Shown: positions 1 through 12,708, numbered from the stretch's first letter. The stretch: 64,000 nucleotides of DNA from Skeletonema tropicum (GCA_037178625.1 CM074131.1:1116001-1180000), one strand, 5' to 3'. Numbers and translations: made by a program. Notes: generated by a model not told the origin, from the letters alone.

Positions 1-709
1 TGCTTTTACTACCTTTGTTAATAGTGTTTTTGATGAGGCCTTGGTTGGAGTATGATGACACGGCTTGTGGTCCGCCTGGTGCATTAGGATGATTCATATT
101 AAGATCAATGAGGGGAGTGGCTGGATATATTGTTATCACTGATAGCTAACACTACGGCGGTGTACGGTGTACCATGGTTGTCTGTGGTTGTTCGCGTTCT
201 TTGCCATAGCTGGCTGTGTATTCCTTTTGGGAGGAAAATGAAAAGCGATGTGACTTTTATAAACCTTCTTTTCTCCATCCGTTTCTGATTATATCGCTCG
301 ACTAAAATCTTCCGACTTTGCTCGTAGATCGATAGCTTTGCAGAGAAATATATCAGTGATTCGCTGTGGCGCATCCTCCGCGTATGTTGCATGGCAGTAG
401 TAATTAGCTGTCAGCTTAGTTCAGCTGCCAAGAAACGATAAGAACCAGGATATCCACTGTCGGCGTGAAGATCTTACATTGGGTCCTGATTATAGTCGTA
501 GATATCCCAGGAAAATTTCTTACTGCTGGTAAAAAAATTTACCTGTGGGATATCTTTTTAATCTGATTAATTACTTAGTAAATATATTATCCATCCCACC
601 AGACGTACTTTAAAATTTCTGTTACATATAAATATATTATTCATCTATCTTTCCTTTTATTTAGGAGTACATCTCGATTTTTATATCTTTAATACATTTT
701 CAATCATTT
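1..709. other. Intergenic, no gene recognised
   Basis: No convincing coding region is visible. The only sizeable open frame (105-392, minus) has no recognisable domain. Positions 501-554 form an imperfect inverted repeat: the arms begin and end with GATATCCCA / TGGGATATC and continue into AAATTT on either side of a short spacer. Two short AT-rich direct repeats (AAATATATTAT) lie near 580 and 630. Confidence 0.5.
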
Positions 710-2432
710 TCAGTATTGCTCTTCTTCTATTAATTCTTCATCCACTCGCAGTTCTTGGAAGAACTTCTTCCCAACAATATTTTGACAGTCGTAGGGCCCA
801 CTCGCAGTGCATCTAACAATAGGCTTCATAGAACTCCCCTCCACATGTTCACTAACAATTGTCCTCCACGGTTTATACGTCGATGGTTGATATGCTTCCA
901 TCACACGCAATAAGGGATTGCGCATGTATTCTTCAAAGATACTCTCAAACCCATCCGGCGTTCCAAAGCTTGCAGCAAGTTTAGTTCCTTCTTCGGCAAT
1001 CTTCTTGGCTCTATCGGGACTTTCACTCTCTGCCCAAATGTACTTCTTCCACAAGTCATTCAAGTCAGAAGCCACGGGGATGTAATGTTCATATGGCTTC
1101 ATACGATTAAAGTAGTATTCCTTTGTCTCAGTGGTATGATGGAACAAAGCACCTGGCATTGCAAGCTTTTCAAGAGTGCTTGCAGCGTTTCCTCCGCCCA
1201 AATCAATCTGATATCGAAACTTGGCCAAATCTTTGTTATCCATGTACTCTCTTGTCACCGGAATACCCGCTTGTCTGAATTGTAAATACATTTTCGAATC
1301 CTTGGCATGATTACTGAATTTCATGTTGGCCCAAGGTAATTTCCCCGACTGCGTCTCTCTTGCCTCCTGCTCTGCATTGGCAGGTGTACACGACACCCTT
1401 ATATTGTGGGATTAATTCATCCACGTGATCGCGTAACACATCCATGGCATCAGTCCCAGTAACTCCACGGGGTATTAATTTACTCACAACTGGACTGGAA
1501 CACTTGATGATCTTCCCCTCGCCATATCACTTGTGGTATCAGATATTCCCATGCTAGGTCAACATTGGCACCAAATACGAATCCATTTGGATTCCCTGGT
1601 CGGATAGGTTGGAATTCTTCACATACCGATCCAAACCTTGTCCAGTAGTTGAAACACTTTAAATGCTTGGATGACGGCATGGCTATAAAATATATAAGTA
1701 GAATGGAGGGATAATAATCAAGAATTAGCAAATAAAAAGACCAACATGTTTTCTTTGTGCAACATATCAGCTCTTACCTATCATACTCGGGAACAAGGGC
1801 AAATTAAAAACGTGCCCAAAATGCAAAATCGGTGGTAAATCCATCGGAGAACACGGATAATCCTTATTTTTCACACAAGACGTAACTCGAACCCCCGGAA
1901 CATCCCCTGCGCTAATGACCATGGCTAAGTCCGGAGACGTCGGAGTGAACCGCTGCGGGAATAACCGGCGTAAAATGTACACGACCATTCGGATGGATAC
2001 AATCAGTTCCTCGCAGCCGCGCTTCCATCTATGATTTGTGGAGTAGTATGCAAAGAATCGATCATCAATTGGATCGTAAATGAGGAGTGCCATGGCGTGA
2101 TCGTAGTATGGAATGACTTTCAGTAAATCATCTAAATCATATGGCCGAATGTTGTCGACCGGCTCCCTTTCTAGCAGGGCTGTCTTGTTGATATGAGATT
2201 TTACCTCTGCAACATTCATCATGGGCCGTTCTGTCGTTGTCTCTGCCAACACCCTATTGCTAATGTTCTCGGAGAAGGACATGAAGAGCTGATGGAAGAG
2301 GAAAGGCATGGAGAGAAGCGTAAGGAGGACGAGCAGCCCACCATCTCGGCGGAGTACTCGGTCGAAGATCTCGATGGACTTATTGCGACACGATCCTGCA
2401 TGGTTATTATTATTCGATTGCACCATGACCAT
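710..2432 (-). CDS. GT90 (CAP10-like) glycosyltransferase, two frame breaks
   Basis: Likely a Golgi type II membrane glycosyltransferase. The ATG at 2432 opens a short basic tail, a hydrophobic anchor (LLVLLTLLSMPFLFHQLF) and a lumenal stem. Exon 1 ends at 1778. A GTAAGA donor at 1777 and a TATAG acceptor at 1683-1684 join it in phase to exon 2 (from 1682), which carries the GT90 motif PQVIWRG. The C-terminal part has other GT90 hallmarks: LPWANMKF, a Y-x-IDLGGG stretch, KLAMPGALFHH and EHYIPV. Two one-base shifts interrupt the frame, near 1487-1495 and 1386-1396. Between them the third frame reads IPRGVTGTDAMDV and DELIPQYKGV, as expected for the family. So the gene is either mis-sequenced or recently broken. 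The acceptor sugar is unknown. GT90 includes fungal capsule xylosyltransferases and animal O-glucosyltransferases. Confidence 0.8.
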
Positions 2433-3059
2433 TTTATTATGTATCTGCTTATTTTGTCTGGAGGAGAATTGAATTATGTGAATGGTGAATGAATGTTGAG
2501 ATAGAGCAAAAGACAGAGTCACATGACACACCTAAATAAATTGTGTGTGCTCGAGAACCCCAAGAAAACAGAAAACCCAAGCAGCCCAAATGAAAGATAC
2601 GAGGGAATTGAATGACCTCTAAGCAGTCACCTAAGAATTATGCCAGAGTGGTTCACGAGTCCAGTTCCATGCCATAGTAGTTAGTTTCACAGAGAGATAA
2701 AGTAAACCTGTCTTTCCGAAATGACCCCCATATCATATGCGGTCATTATGTAATCGTGAAGTTACAAACCCGCTTTTGGAAGTTGTTTTCTGCTAAACAC
2801 AAACCGATCGGTAATGTTCTCTCCCTTCCTTTCGATGAGGCTTTCGTCTTTCGTGGACGTGAGTGAGTTGGTCTGTTTTCGCCCAAGCATGCCGGCGGCA
2901 GGCCGGCGGCTCCCGCCTCTCCCTCTCCCGCGCCTTGTCATTGACGAAGAATGCAACCATAAAAAATCCTCACAGTTTGTGTCTATCAGCTACTATTTAT
3001 TGGTGGTAACTTTGCAATGATCGTCTGCGGCACTAGCATAAGCGACAAACTATGATAAG
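2433..3059. promoter_or_regulatory. Divergent intergenic region between GT90 and COX10
   Basis: About 630 bases separate the two outward-facing genes, so both promoters probably lie here. I see no clear TATA box or repeat. A GC-rich patch near 2890-2940 stands out from its AT-rich surroundings. Short open frames here show no family features. Confidence 0.4.
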
Positions 3060-4491
3060 ATGACGAGCGTGATGTATCTATCTGGGCGTCAATTGCGTCG
3101 CCATGTTTGCTCATCGTCGACGTCATTGGAACACATCATATGCACCTCAACACGTCGGCGTCCGATAATAAATCACAGCTCATTCTTTTCTTCTTCGACC
3201 ACATCAAATAATGATGATGAAAACAATGCAACAATTAAAATTACAGAATCACAGTCTATGGATACAAATGACGCAACAAATACTGATAAAAGCGACTCAA
3301 CAACAACATCTTTACCACCACCACCACCGTTAAAATCAACTGCTTCCAATCTAGCGGAATTATCCAAAGCTCGCCTCTCCGCACTAGTCGTCTCCACAAC
3401 CGCATTCGGTTTCATGTCAGTAGGACCCACAGCACTAGCATTCACATCATTACCCACATTTGCCGCTGCGTCTATTGGAACTGCGCTAGTGTGCCAGCTC
3501 AGCAGCGACTTTCAATCAAGTTATTGAGGTAGAACGAGATGCAAAAATGAAACGGACGGGAAATAGACCATTGGTGAATGGGACAGTTAGCAAACAGGCA
3601 GCTATTGGGTTAGGCTGTCTTACCGGCTTCTACCTGGAGGGATTCTTTTAGGGACTGGGTACAGATCCAATTACAACAATGCTGGGGGTAGGGAATATTG
3701 GTCTCTACGCAGGATTATACACCTATCTAAAACCACGATCCGAAATTAATACGTGGGTAGGTGCCGTAGTGGGTGCAATTCCACCAGTAATGGGGTGGAC
3801 TGCGGCAGGGGGGTCGATACTTGATCCTGAAGCGGTATTGTTGGGATCCACACTTTTCTTATGGCAGTTCCCTCACTTCTTTGCATTGAATTGGATGTAC
3901 CGGACCGATTATAAACGAGGAGGGTTTGCCATGGTTGCTGTAAATGATCCAAATGGTGATCGTACTGCTAGCTTGATCAAACGATATGGAGTATATTTGG
4001 CATCGCTCCCATTCTTGAGCACTGCGTTGGAAGTTACGAGTCCAATGTTTGCGGTTGAAGGTATTTTATTGAATGGATATGCATTACATGTTGCATCCAA
4101 ATTCGATAAAGAGAGGAGCAATTCCAATGCAAGAAAGGTGTTCTTAACGAGCTTATGGTATCTCCCATGTGTCATGATGCTATTCTTACTCCACTCAAGG
4201 CGATGGCATGAAGAGGTCACGAATGATGAAAAGGACAAGACGATATTGGACTCTCTTCAAACATTAATGAGTAAGATACAATCAAAGGGGAAAGAGCTGT
4301 GTATGCACGAGGCTCTTGTCTCGAAAGAGGTGGAGGTATCTGTCGGAGAGGGGGAGAATAAGACTTCATTGGATGGTTCCAAGTGTCCTATTTCTATGAC
4401 CAAGAATGCGCAGATTTCAATGGCTACTGCGACAGAGGAAGTCGTCACTTTGACAATCGATGAAGAGCCTATCAAAGATGAGAGGGAATAA
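3060..4491 (+). CDS. COX10: Protoheme IX farnesyltransferase (haem O synthase), disrupted frame
   Basis: UbiA-family prenyltransferase that converts haem B to haem O for cytochrome c oxidase, expected in the inner mitochondrial membrane. The Ser/Thr-rich, Arg-containing first ~90 residues look like a mitochondrial presequence. The core starts with ELSKARLSALVVSTTAFGF. A one-base shift near 3490 separates it from the signature FNQVIEVERDAKMKRTGNRP, which holds the Asp-rich prenyl-diphosphate site. A TAG at 3649-3651 then interrupts the frame before GLGTDPITTMLGVGNIGLY. The rest is open to 4491 and includes the second motif region (YRTDYKRGGFAMVAV). The C-terminal tail after about 4200 is low-complexity and not conserved. 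The stop may be real or due to paired indels, since the alternative frame reads GGILLGTG at that point. Confidence 0.85.
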
Positions 4492-6707
4492 TGCAAATGC
4501 GAACTAGGCTCCACTAAAGTAACACTTTTGTAAATCAGGATGTGTCGAAAGCTGGATGTGTTCACAGTTCACAACACTTGTCGCAACGAAGATGCTACCA
4601 ACTTGTAAATCTCTAGATGCTCCTACACATCAGGTGCTGAGATCAGAACGGGACTACTTCGGCTAGTAGGCTAAATAATATTCAAATAATGCACATGCTG
4701 TTGCCGTTCAAAAAGCTGTGGCTAAGGCCGGTCCCCACCGTCCCCGAATAAATACGAATACGATACGAATTAGGCACATACTGAATTCCTACGTATTATT
4801 TGACTCGACTTCAAAATGTTGGGATTCGGGCTCCGAATCCCAACCCCCTAATTCGGTGTACTAAAGGGGCTAGCTACTGGAAGCTCTTGTATGTAGTGAT
4901 CGGCCCGACGCCCGACCATCTCCGACCATCCATCCATCGATCGGCAACGCAACAACATCATCACGACCATCATGTCGGGCCGTAAGCCATAGCACAATCA
5001 ATTAGGATTATTCTGACACACCATAAAGCTATCATCTTTATCAGTTTTTGATGTAGAAAACGCTGATGTAGCTGGAAGGTTACGAAATTGAGAACTTACA
5101 GACGTATCGGCGGGTATATCGACGGCATCGATTTTTGGTCTATTTTGGGAAACGCATAAATAGATTCATAAGGCCTCCACAGCATTCTCTGCTCTATAAT
5201 AATGTTGATGACCGATATTGGTACTCAACCCGCCTGGTATCTGCCTTGAAATCACTTGTAGGCAATGTCCTTTGGGTGTTGAATTTTGAATTTTGTCAAC
5301 AGATGCATGTGTGGGCATAAAAATCCCATTAGGATGTTATTAATACACACAACAACACATTATATTGCAATCAATCCATATAATATCACAAGAGCAGACC
5401 GCCTTGCTGTTTCTTATCCAATGTTGCAGCCTCGAATCAATAATTAACACGATGTAATCTCTCTAGAAGACAATACATAGGTGCTTATGTGATGGTTGCT
5501 AACAATCATTAATAAGGATAATTATCTGCTTTAAATAATGTTTTATATTTCTTCTTCTTATGTAGATCGTTGCACAGGTTGAAAGGAAGACGCATGTTGC
5601 ACCACGACTGAGTCAACTAGACTACCATTGTTCTTCTAGCTGACCAACCTCCTTCGATAAAATGTTGCACACCCTTCAGCACAGTACTTTTCAAGAATCA
5701 TTCACCCTTTCTTTCTCCAGATTGACGGCTTCTACCGTATATTGTGTATATTTTTTGGTGATCACCCATTGTCTCTCAATAGTCATCTCAGATTTAGTTC
5801 CAGGATAGATCTTCATCTACAGCAGATTGTCGCCTCTTTGCCAGACGTCACTTATTGTAAACATCGTCACGATCCCCACTCCTCTCCTCTCCTCTAGAAA
5901 ATGTTAGCTAAACGCTGTATCGTTGGATAATCAAGGGAGCTTGTATCGACAGTACCACACGGATACAAATGCAGCGCCGACTCGTCAATTATTGTTAAAT
6001 TATCACCGCTAAAGTAGTAATAGATGAGTGTTCATGGCTCATGACCCTCTGGTTGTGAGCTAAAATTCATCACTATTTATCATAAGATGTCGCTTCACTG
6101 GGAATCTCATTCGATGGATAATAACACATTGGTGACATTAGAAATCGCCGTCGTTGAAATGATATGATGATCGAAGATTTTGTTAGTATGTAACATCACC
6201 GGAGCCGATGAGGTTAAGTACCGGCACCAGCGGCAGCGCCACCAGCTGTGCCGGTGCCCACGGCCTGGCAGATGATGCTTCCATTTTCCAACCTTGCCAA
6301 TTACAACTGTTGGTGCTTGATACTCTCCTCATATATGTACATGGTATGATGTTTCATGATGATATTGTGCTTCGTGCTTTTCGTTTTCGGACGGTGTGGA
6401 GCACTTTTTATGCCTCCCCGGATCCGAATCCAGCAAGCAGTACCTACCAGTTCCTACCTACGTAGGAGCGGATTCGTATTCGTTTTGTCCGACCGAAGGA
6501 AGAAAGCTGCAATAATGACCGCGACCGTCATAATGACCGTGAAGCGAAAAGCGCCTTTCGCCCTCTCACTCAACACTCAACGAACACTTTGATTGCTTGC
6601 AACCATGACTTCATTCCGCAGCAGCTACTACTTATCCAAAGACCAAGATTGCAAGGAAGCGAGCTGTCGTAGAATAGGCAAATATCTAAAGTTACGCAAC
6701 GTCGAGT
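4492..6707. other. Gene-poor region with a perfect 12-bp hairpin
   Basis: No gene is recognised in about 2.2 kb. A perfect inverted repeat (GTTGGGATTCGG, loop GCT, CCGAATCCCAAC) lies at 4818-4844. Its GGATTCGG/CCGAATCC core resembles the palindromes at the ends of the transposon at 14.8-19.9 kb. A tandem CTCCT tract lies near 5880. Short open frames (4800, 5135, 6208, 6356) have no recognisable features. Confidence 0.45.
4818..4844. repeat. Perfect 12-bp inverted repeat
   Basis: The arms 4818-4829 and 4833-4844 are exact reverse complements around a 3-nt loop. The arm contains GGATTCGG, the sequence theme of the transposon ends further along the window. It may be a hairpin or a remnant of a related short element. 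Confidence 0.7.
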
Positions 6708-9700
6708 ATGGAGAGCCTCCACAGAGTCGACAATGTTCGCCTCCTTCAATCGCAAGAAGACATACAAATGCAGGAGCAGCAGCAAATGCAACAGCAGCAG
6801 CAGCAAATTGAAATGCAACAACAACAACAACAACAACAGCAGCAACAAATGCAGCAAAATTGGAATGTTCCGAATCAACAACAACAGTTCGAGCAGAATG
6901 TACAAGATCTCTTTGGGATAGGGCAAACATCCCCACAGTCTAATAATGAAATTGCCTACGTCAACTACGACTACGATCCTTTCACGGCCGCAAATACAAA
7001 AGATGTCAACACATCTGCCTTCATGACAGCCCTGTGTCTGAATGCGATGCTGTTCGTTGCATTGATATGTGGGTATGAGTTATTCCGTAGATTCTTTCCA
7101 AGTGTCTACTCTCCAAAGAGTAGTGGAACAAGTCGAACACGAGATGGTTCGTCTTCTCCTCCATCACTTTCATCACCTACGTCTAGTAGTAATGCATTAA
7201 CTTCTGCTGCTGCTGTGAATATCAATACTCAGAAACCATTGGGATGGGTTTCGGGAGTTTGTCGTGCATCATGGTCAACTGTACGTAATAGCGGTGGATT
7301 GGACTCGTACATGTTCCTAAGGTATATTCGCCTGTGCTTTCGTATTTCGTTCACTAGTGCTTTGTGGGGGATGATTATTCTTTGGCCTGGTAAGTGTATG
7401 ATATGAAGTGATGCTTGCAAATGAATTTGAATGAGTACAAACAATCTAACCGATATCCAACTTTGTTTAGTCTATTCATCTGGTGGAGGTGGAGCAAAGG
7501 GATGGTACTTTCTCTCAATGGCAAACTTACAACAAGGCTCACATCTCATGTGGATACCAACAATATTTCTCTGGTTGCAAACACTCTACGTAATTTTCTT
7601 GATGAATGAAGAATACAAACATTATCTAGAATGCAGAGTAGATTTCTTGGCAAGGGGAGAAGGTGTCGAGAATTCCCAGCAGCACATGTATTCCTTGATC
7701 ATTGAACGTATTCCCCACGAGTTGCGTAGTGATCGAGCTTTGTATGATTACTTCAACCGGTTGTTTCCGAGGAAAATCCATTCTACTGCGGTAGTATTAA
7801 ACTTGCCAGATCTGGAACGTGGGTCTAGAAAGAGGAAGAGGGTATTGAGACGTTTGGAGAAGAGCATGATTAGCTTTGACGTTAAAGGAAAGCGTCCCTA
7901 TCATGTAGTAGGCCGAAAGAGAATCAGATGTTGTGGAATTGAGTCACCTCCATTTTTAGCCTCGTTTGGAGGGAAACATATTGACGATGATGATGATGAC
8001 TCTGAGAATGACAGCCGCTTGCCTCAGAGAGGAGAAAAAGTAGATTCGATCAATTACTACAGTCGTGAGTTGACAGTGATGAATGAGAAAATGGCTCGCA
8101 TGCAGCACGATAAGATTGAGCTTGCTCAAAAGGGAAACGACTCTGTACGGGCCAGTCAGTGGATCTCCCACGCTATCGACAGAGTTTCGACTGCAGCGGA
8201 AACAACGTTGAGTTCCAACTACCCAAGATGATGGTCTAATTACGGGATTCAGCTCATCTCCGGGAAGGAGGAAGCCATTATTGCTTACTCTTCTGGACAG
8301 AATCGGTGTTGACTTCATTTCAGGAGGAATCACTTACATACAGCAAAATATTGATGAAGTGGTAGACAGCGTTGTTGGGGCAACCATGTCCTCAACAGGC
8401 TTCATCACTTTCAAAGACCTTCACTCTGTCACGTGTGCAGCAAAAACTCCTCTATTTCACAAACCAGATGTGCTCATCGCCAAGATGGCACCTGAATCCA
8501 GAGACATCATCTGGGAGAATGCCCACGTCAATCTCGCGTGGAGTCGAGGGCGTGAGTGGACAGCAAATATGTTGTTAGGCATTGGTGCAATTTTATGGTC
8601 CATCCCCGTTGCGAGTATTCAAGCTTTGGCTACTGCAGATCAAATCGCTGCAGTTCCGGGGATGGGTTGGCTCAAAACACTTGATGGGGGCAATGTCGCT
8701 GTCTTTGTGAATGGTTACCTGCCCGTCGTTTTACTCTTGACCATCATCATGATTCTCCCGCACATCTTTTATGCGGTGGCAATGCACTACGAAGATAGAA
8801 AGACGCGATCGGATGTGCAAAAGTCAATCACAGGTCGTTACTTTTACTATCAGCTGGCAAATATCTATATTACTGTCACTGCTGGAAGTATTTTAGAATC
8901 ATTAAATGAGATCATTGAGCACCCTACGAACATTCTCGCCATCCTGGGGAAATCGCTGCCGAATGTTGTGGGATATTTTGCTACATTTGTCATGACAAAG
9001 CTCCTGGTTGGTTTACCAATGATTTTGATGAGGTTCGGCCCTCTTGTCAGGATGGTCTTTCTCAAGATGTGTTTCAGTGAGAAGTATTTGACGGAGAAAG
9101 AACTGTATGAAGTTCATCGTCCAGAGAAATATTCTCAGCTCTGGTATGGTTGGGAGTATCCTAACCTTCTGTTGGTGATCGTGATTTGCTTTACCTACAG
9201 CTGTATCTCTCCCATCATCTTGCCTGTTGTGGCAGCATTCTTCCTCGGAGCTTGGCTTGTTTACAAGAATCAGATCCTCATTGTGTATAGCCCGAGTTAT
9301 GAGAGTGGTGGAACAATGTTTCCAATGGTTTGTCATCGAACTTTGACAGGACTCATTTGTGGTCAATTAACATTCATTGGCTACTCAATGTTGAGAGAAG
9401 GCTTTTATCAAGCCCTACTGACATTCCCACTGCCAGTTATTACACTCAAGATGATGGATGTTTTCAAGAATTTGTATGAGGTCCCAGGCAGGAACATTAG
9501 TGTAGAGCGCGCAGTAGAGCTTGACATGCAACGCAATGCTGCGACAGCGTTCAGCTCAGATGTATATCGACAACCGGTCCTTACAGAAAAGGCGGCAGAA
9601 GTGCTCGGGGGCAGCTCCATTAGGAGATTTGCAAGTGGAGGCGATAGTTTGGATTCAAGAGAACTCACCAATATTTCCAAGGTCAATGATAGTGGAAAGA

Positions 9701-9708
9701 TAGTGTAA
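6708..9708 (+). CDS. OSCA/TMEM63 (CSC1-like, DUF221) cation channel
   Basis: Probable calcium-permeable mechanosensitive channel of the OSCA/TMEM63/CSC1 family. The ATG at 6708 follows an in-frame TAA. The N-terminus is a Gln-rich low-complexity stretch, followed by the first membrane segment (FMTALCLNAMLFVALICGYE). A GTAAGT donor at 7390 and a TTTAG acceptor ending at 7470 remove an 81-nt intron and join LWP to VYSSGGGG. The loop region has the family's RRM-like segment (SLIIERIPHELRS) and a basic, acidic low-complexity insert. A one-base shift within 8212-8231 separates it from the conserved part: GFITFKDLHSVTCAAK, then APESRDIIWENAHV, then the membrane core with many hydrophobic helices to about 9480. 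The tail is short and polar. Apart from that shift the reading is continuous. It could sit in the plasma or an internal membrane. Confidence 0.88.
7390..7470 (+). other. Intron of the OSCA-like gene
   Basis: GTAAGT donor and TTTAG acceptor, 81 nt. Splicing joins phase-1 codons and restores one frame between LWP and VYSSGGGG. The unspliced frame stops within the intron. Confidence 0.8.
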
Positions 9709-9779
9709 CATTTGTAACTGCATAACAAATATTATTAATAGGCTGCCGTGAACGGAGCAGAATTGTGTTGAGCTCGTGT

Positions 9780-10915
9780 TCAAAATTCGGCCCGACGGAG
9801 CGCTAAATCAAATTCTTGCAGAGCCTCAGGTGAAAGAGGAGGAGAGCTGGATTTTCCTAAAGTAACATCCTCGTCGTTTTCACTACTATCTGAGTCCGTG
9901 TTGTCGTCGATATTAGCCCTAATGGCACTCAATTCATGACCACGCTGCAAAACGGACGGACAAAAGGCAACACTTGGACTGAAGCTCCCACATCCATCGT
10001 CTGAAAGATCATCAGGTCCGCTGATATCATCCCATTCTTCCGGCTGCTTCTCACGGTATTGCATAGGAAAGGTCAAACTGTGGTCAAGATAAGAGTCATT
10101 AGCGAAGCTTTCAGACGTCTCCAATGTAGGCTTACTATTGATCTCTGTCGGTTGAGACATGGTGCTTAGATTCGGCCTCTTTCTTCACAGAAGAATCATT
10201 GACTTTTGCCTTCAAATATAAATAGCTTATGGAGCCGACAATTCCACACAAACCTAATGCTGCTGATGCAAAGCTGATTGGGGGTCTAAGTGAATAATTT
10301 CAGGGCGTTTGATTCTGCTTCGTCAGTTTCGGCTATCTCACTCGGTGATTTGTCGAGATACGCCTGAAAAATATCACTCCGAGTAAAGCAGCAACTTTTG
10401 TAAAGCTCTTCTGAGCTTGTTGCGAGGGATTTCATTTGATACAGACGCATCCACTTGAAAGTGAACCTCCAGCCCAATGCTACTCTTATCCTCTTCCCAA
10501 ATCAATCTTTGTTCAAGAATCTCGACAGCGTCTTCTTTTGCCAAACTAACTTTATTAGTGTAATCTGACAAGAACGCCTGCCACAGCTTGTTCAAAGCTG
10601 TCTACATCTTCCAAGATCCTTGGTGTGTCAGAAAGGAAAACGCGTAAAGGAATAGTGACTGAAGTGGAAGCATGGTCGTCAGCGCTGTCTGCGTCAGGAT
10701 ATTTAATGACGGACAAAAAGTCTAGCAGAGGTCGAAGTGTTTGGCGGTGATCCAGCTAGCATAGTCACGTTGTTGGATCCGACGATGCTGCCTCGGAGAT
10801 TTGAAGTTGAGGATACCCCGAGATGATTTACTGTATCATCGCTCGCCGCAGTCGAAGATGCAGCACTGAGATGTAGGAGCAGCAGCAGACGCAAGATGGG
10901 TATAGATGAGATCAT
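9780..10915 (-). pseudogene. Type I membrane protein of unknown function, multiply frameshifted
   Basis: I do not recognise the family. An ATG at 10915 opens a clear signal peptide (PILRLLLLLHLSAASS). The following pieces fall in successive frames: RPLLDFLSVIKYPDADSAD, a segment with SDYTNKVSLAKEDAVEILEQ, then ATSSEELYKSCCFTRSDIFQ. Next comes a single membrane helix (FASAALGLCGIVGSISYLYL) and a Lys-rich stop-transfer. The last piece is a long acidic Ser/Asp-rich cytoplasmic tail (10160-9780). Joining them needs about five shifts, each equal to one extra base on the coding strand. Either the gene is decaying or the sequence here is poor. The architecture (signal peptide, lumenal domain, one helix, acidic tail) suggests a surface or vesicle receptor-like protein, but no function can be assigned. 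Confidence 0.5.
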
Positions 10916-11213
10916 TTTTCTGAAGGAGATATCATTAGATTGATATGACGAACCACCGACCGTAAGTACCACACGCATGAGGATGAACTTTCGAATAATA
11001 CAGTTATCATCAATCCTGCAGGATGCCTTTTTCACCATATTCATAATAAGTATCCAATCGAATCCACAACTTCTTCAAAGAGGGAAATTCTCGCTGACGT
11101 TCCTTTTACTCGCCTCAGCTTGATTGATGACGTCATAAAAAAATCTCAATGCTCAATGAAGAACTCTTTTTGACGACAGCAATCCCCTCATAAGTACAAC
11201 GCCCAACGCCAAC

Positions 11214-12708
11214 ATGAAGCTTAGTAGCTCAATCATATTCACCTCCAGCTATTTTGCTGCGGTGTCAGGGTTTTCAACAATCCTCCCTTCCGTCAGCAAG
11301 AGAACTGCCTCGACGTTGGTGGCTGAACGTCCCTTCACATCTACTCAAATCTATCAATACGCCACAGCACCGGAGGGACTTGTAAATGTAGCTGATATTT
11401 GGTCGGAACGCGATGTGTATTCGATGGAGCAATGGGCAACTCAATACGGAATGCAAAAAGCGGATGGTGTTGAGCTCTACTCAGAAGATGGTGGCAATGA
11501 TTACGCATTGATGACCAATTCAGGTGTGTCCGCTGGAGAAACTGTTATTTGGGTTCCCGCCTCCATTGTGATCAACAGTGCATCTGTAGAGCAAGAATTC
11601 GGCGCGGGCTGCTTGCAAGAGGTGAGTTGAATACATACAACTTTGGGTTTGACAACAATGCAAACGAGAGTATGAACTGATACGGACATTTCATTTTTGC
11701 AGGCTGAAGCGGTGCTGATAAAGGTAGATGAGCGAGCTGCTATGAAGGGTAAAAACTCTGATTCATTCTATCGTCTGCCACTCTTCAGATTGATGGTCAG
11801 AATTTTGGCTGAGTGGGAAAAGGGAGAGGACAGTATTTACTTCCCATGGCTCAACTCATTGCCACGACAATTCTATAATGGATCAAGTATGACGAAAAGA
11901 TGCTTCGAATTGTTTACCACCTTACGCTGGATGGCTTGCCAGCAATGAGCGGATCAATTATGAACACTTTAATATGGCTCTCAAGCTGGGATATGTGCCT
12001 TTAATGCCCGAAACGATTACAAACAGAGAGGCAGTGAAGTGGGCTTACAATGTTGCTCTTACTCGCTTCCATGAGATATGGCAACCAGATCGTCAGAAAT
12101 TGATTGCTCCCATGGCAGATATGCTCAATCATTCTGCGGAGCCTAACTGTGAGATTACATTTGATTATGAAGGTAACTGTCAGGTGACGGCACTTTATGA
12201 CATTCCTGCAGGAAGTCCATTGACCATCAGTCTTGGAGATCCAACCAACCCAACGCCTATCTTTGCCCAATACGGATTTTTACCCCAAGATTGTGCGACA
12301 ATTTTTTGCAAAGCAATGCATTTAGAGAAACAAATCAACGAATTGGGATATGAGTTTAGTGAGCTGCTGTTTCAAACGGAGACTGGAGAGATTGCGCCCA
12401 AGGTCTGGGATGTCTTTCTATATGACTTATTGCAAAAGAGTGATCCCGATTCAGCTCAACAATTTGGCATAGCGTGTCAGAACAATGACGAACAAACCAA
12501 GCAATACTACAACGACCAATACTATGCTTACACCCTTGAAGCTCTGAAAGAGCACGTGTACGGCATTTTAGAAAGTGCCGAGAAATTGACCTACAAGGCG
12601 CAGAGTTATGATCTAGAGACACATCCAAGAGTACCAGTCATAGTTGCACACAATCAATTGGTAATTCAAACTTTTGGCATGACAGCGAATTTGTTGGAGA
12701 GTTTGTGA
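11214..12708 (+). CDS. Plastid-targeted SET-domain lysine methyltransferase, copy 1
   Basis: SET-domain protein of the Rubisco-LSMT-like class, probably methylating a plastid protein. The first residues MKLSSSIIFTSSYFAAVSG precede Phe, fitting a diatom plastid bipartite presequence. An 81-nt intron (11622-11702, GTGAGT...TTTTTGCAG) joins CLQE to AEAVLIKVDE. Exon 2 holds PWLNSLPRQFYN, then the SET core: APMADMLNHSAEPNCEITFD (the Asn-His and Asn-Cys pairs expected at the AdoMet site) and FAQYGFLP, followed by a helical Rubisco-substrate-binding-like C-terminus. One extra base near 11911-11920 breaks the frame. Dropping it gives CFECLPPYAGWLASNERIN, which matches the neighbouring copy and the family pattern. 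Confidence 0.82.

Noticed and set aside
105..392. 95-codon minus-strand frame
   Set aside because: No start context, domain or compositional sign of coding.
6570..6936. Minus-strand Leu-rich frames
   Set aside because: They are antisense shadows of the CAG/CAA repeats that encode the Gln-rich N-terminus of the OSCA-like gene.
11880..11990. A second intron explaining the SET gene frame break
   Set aside because: No GT-AG pair removes a suitable length, and the sequence on both sides is coding up to adjacent bases in the two frames.
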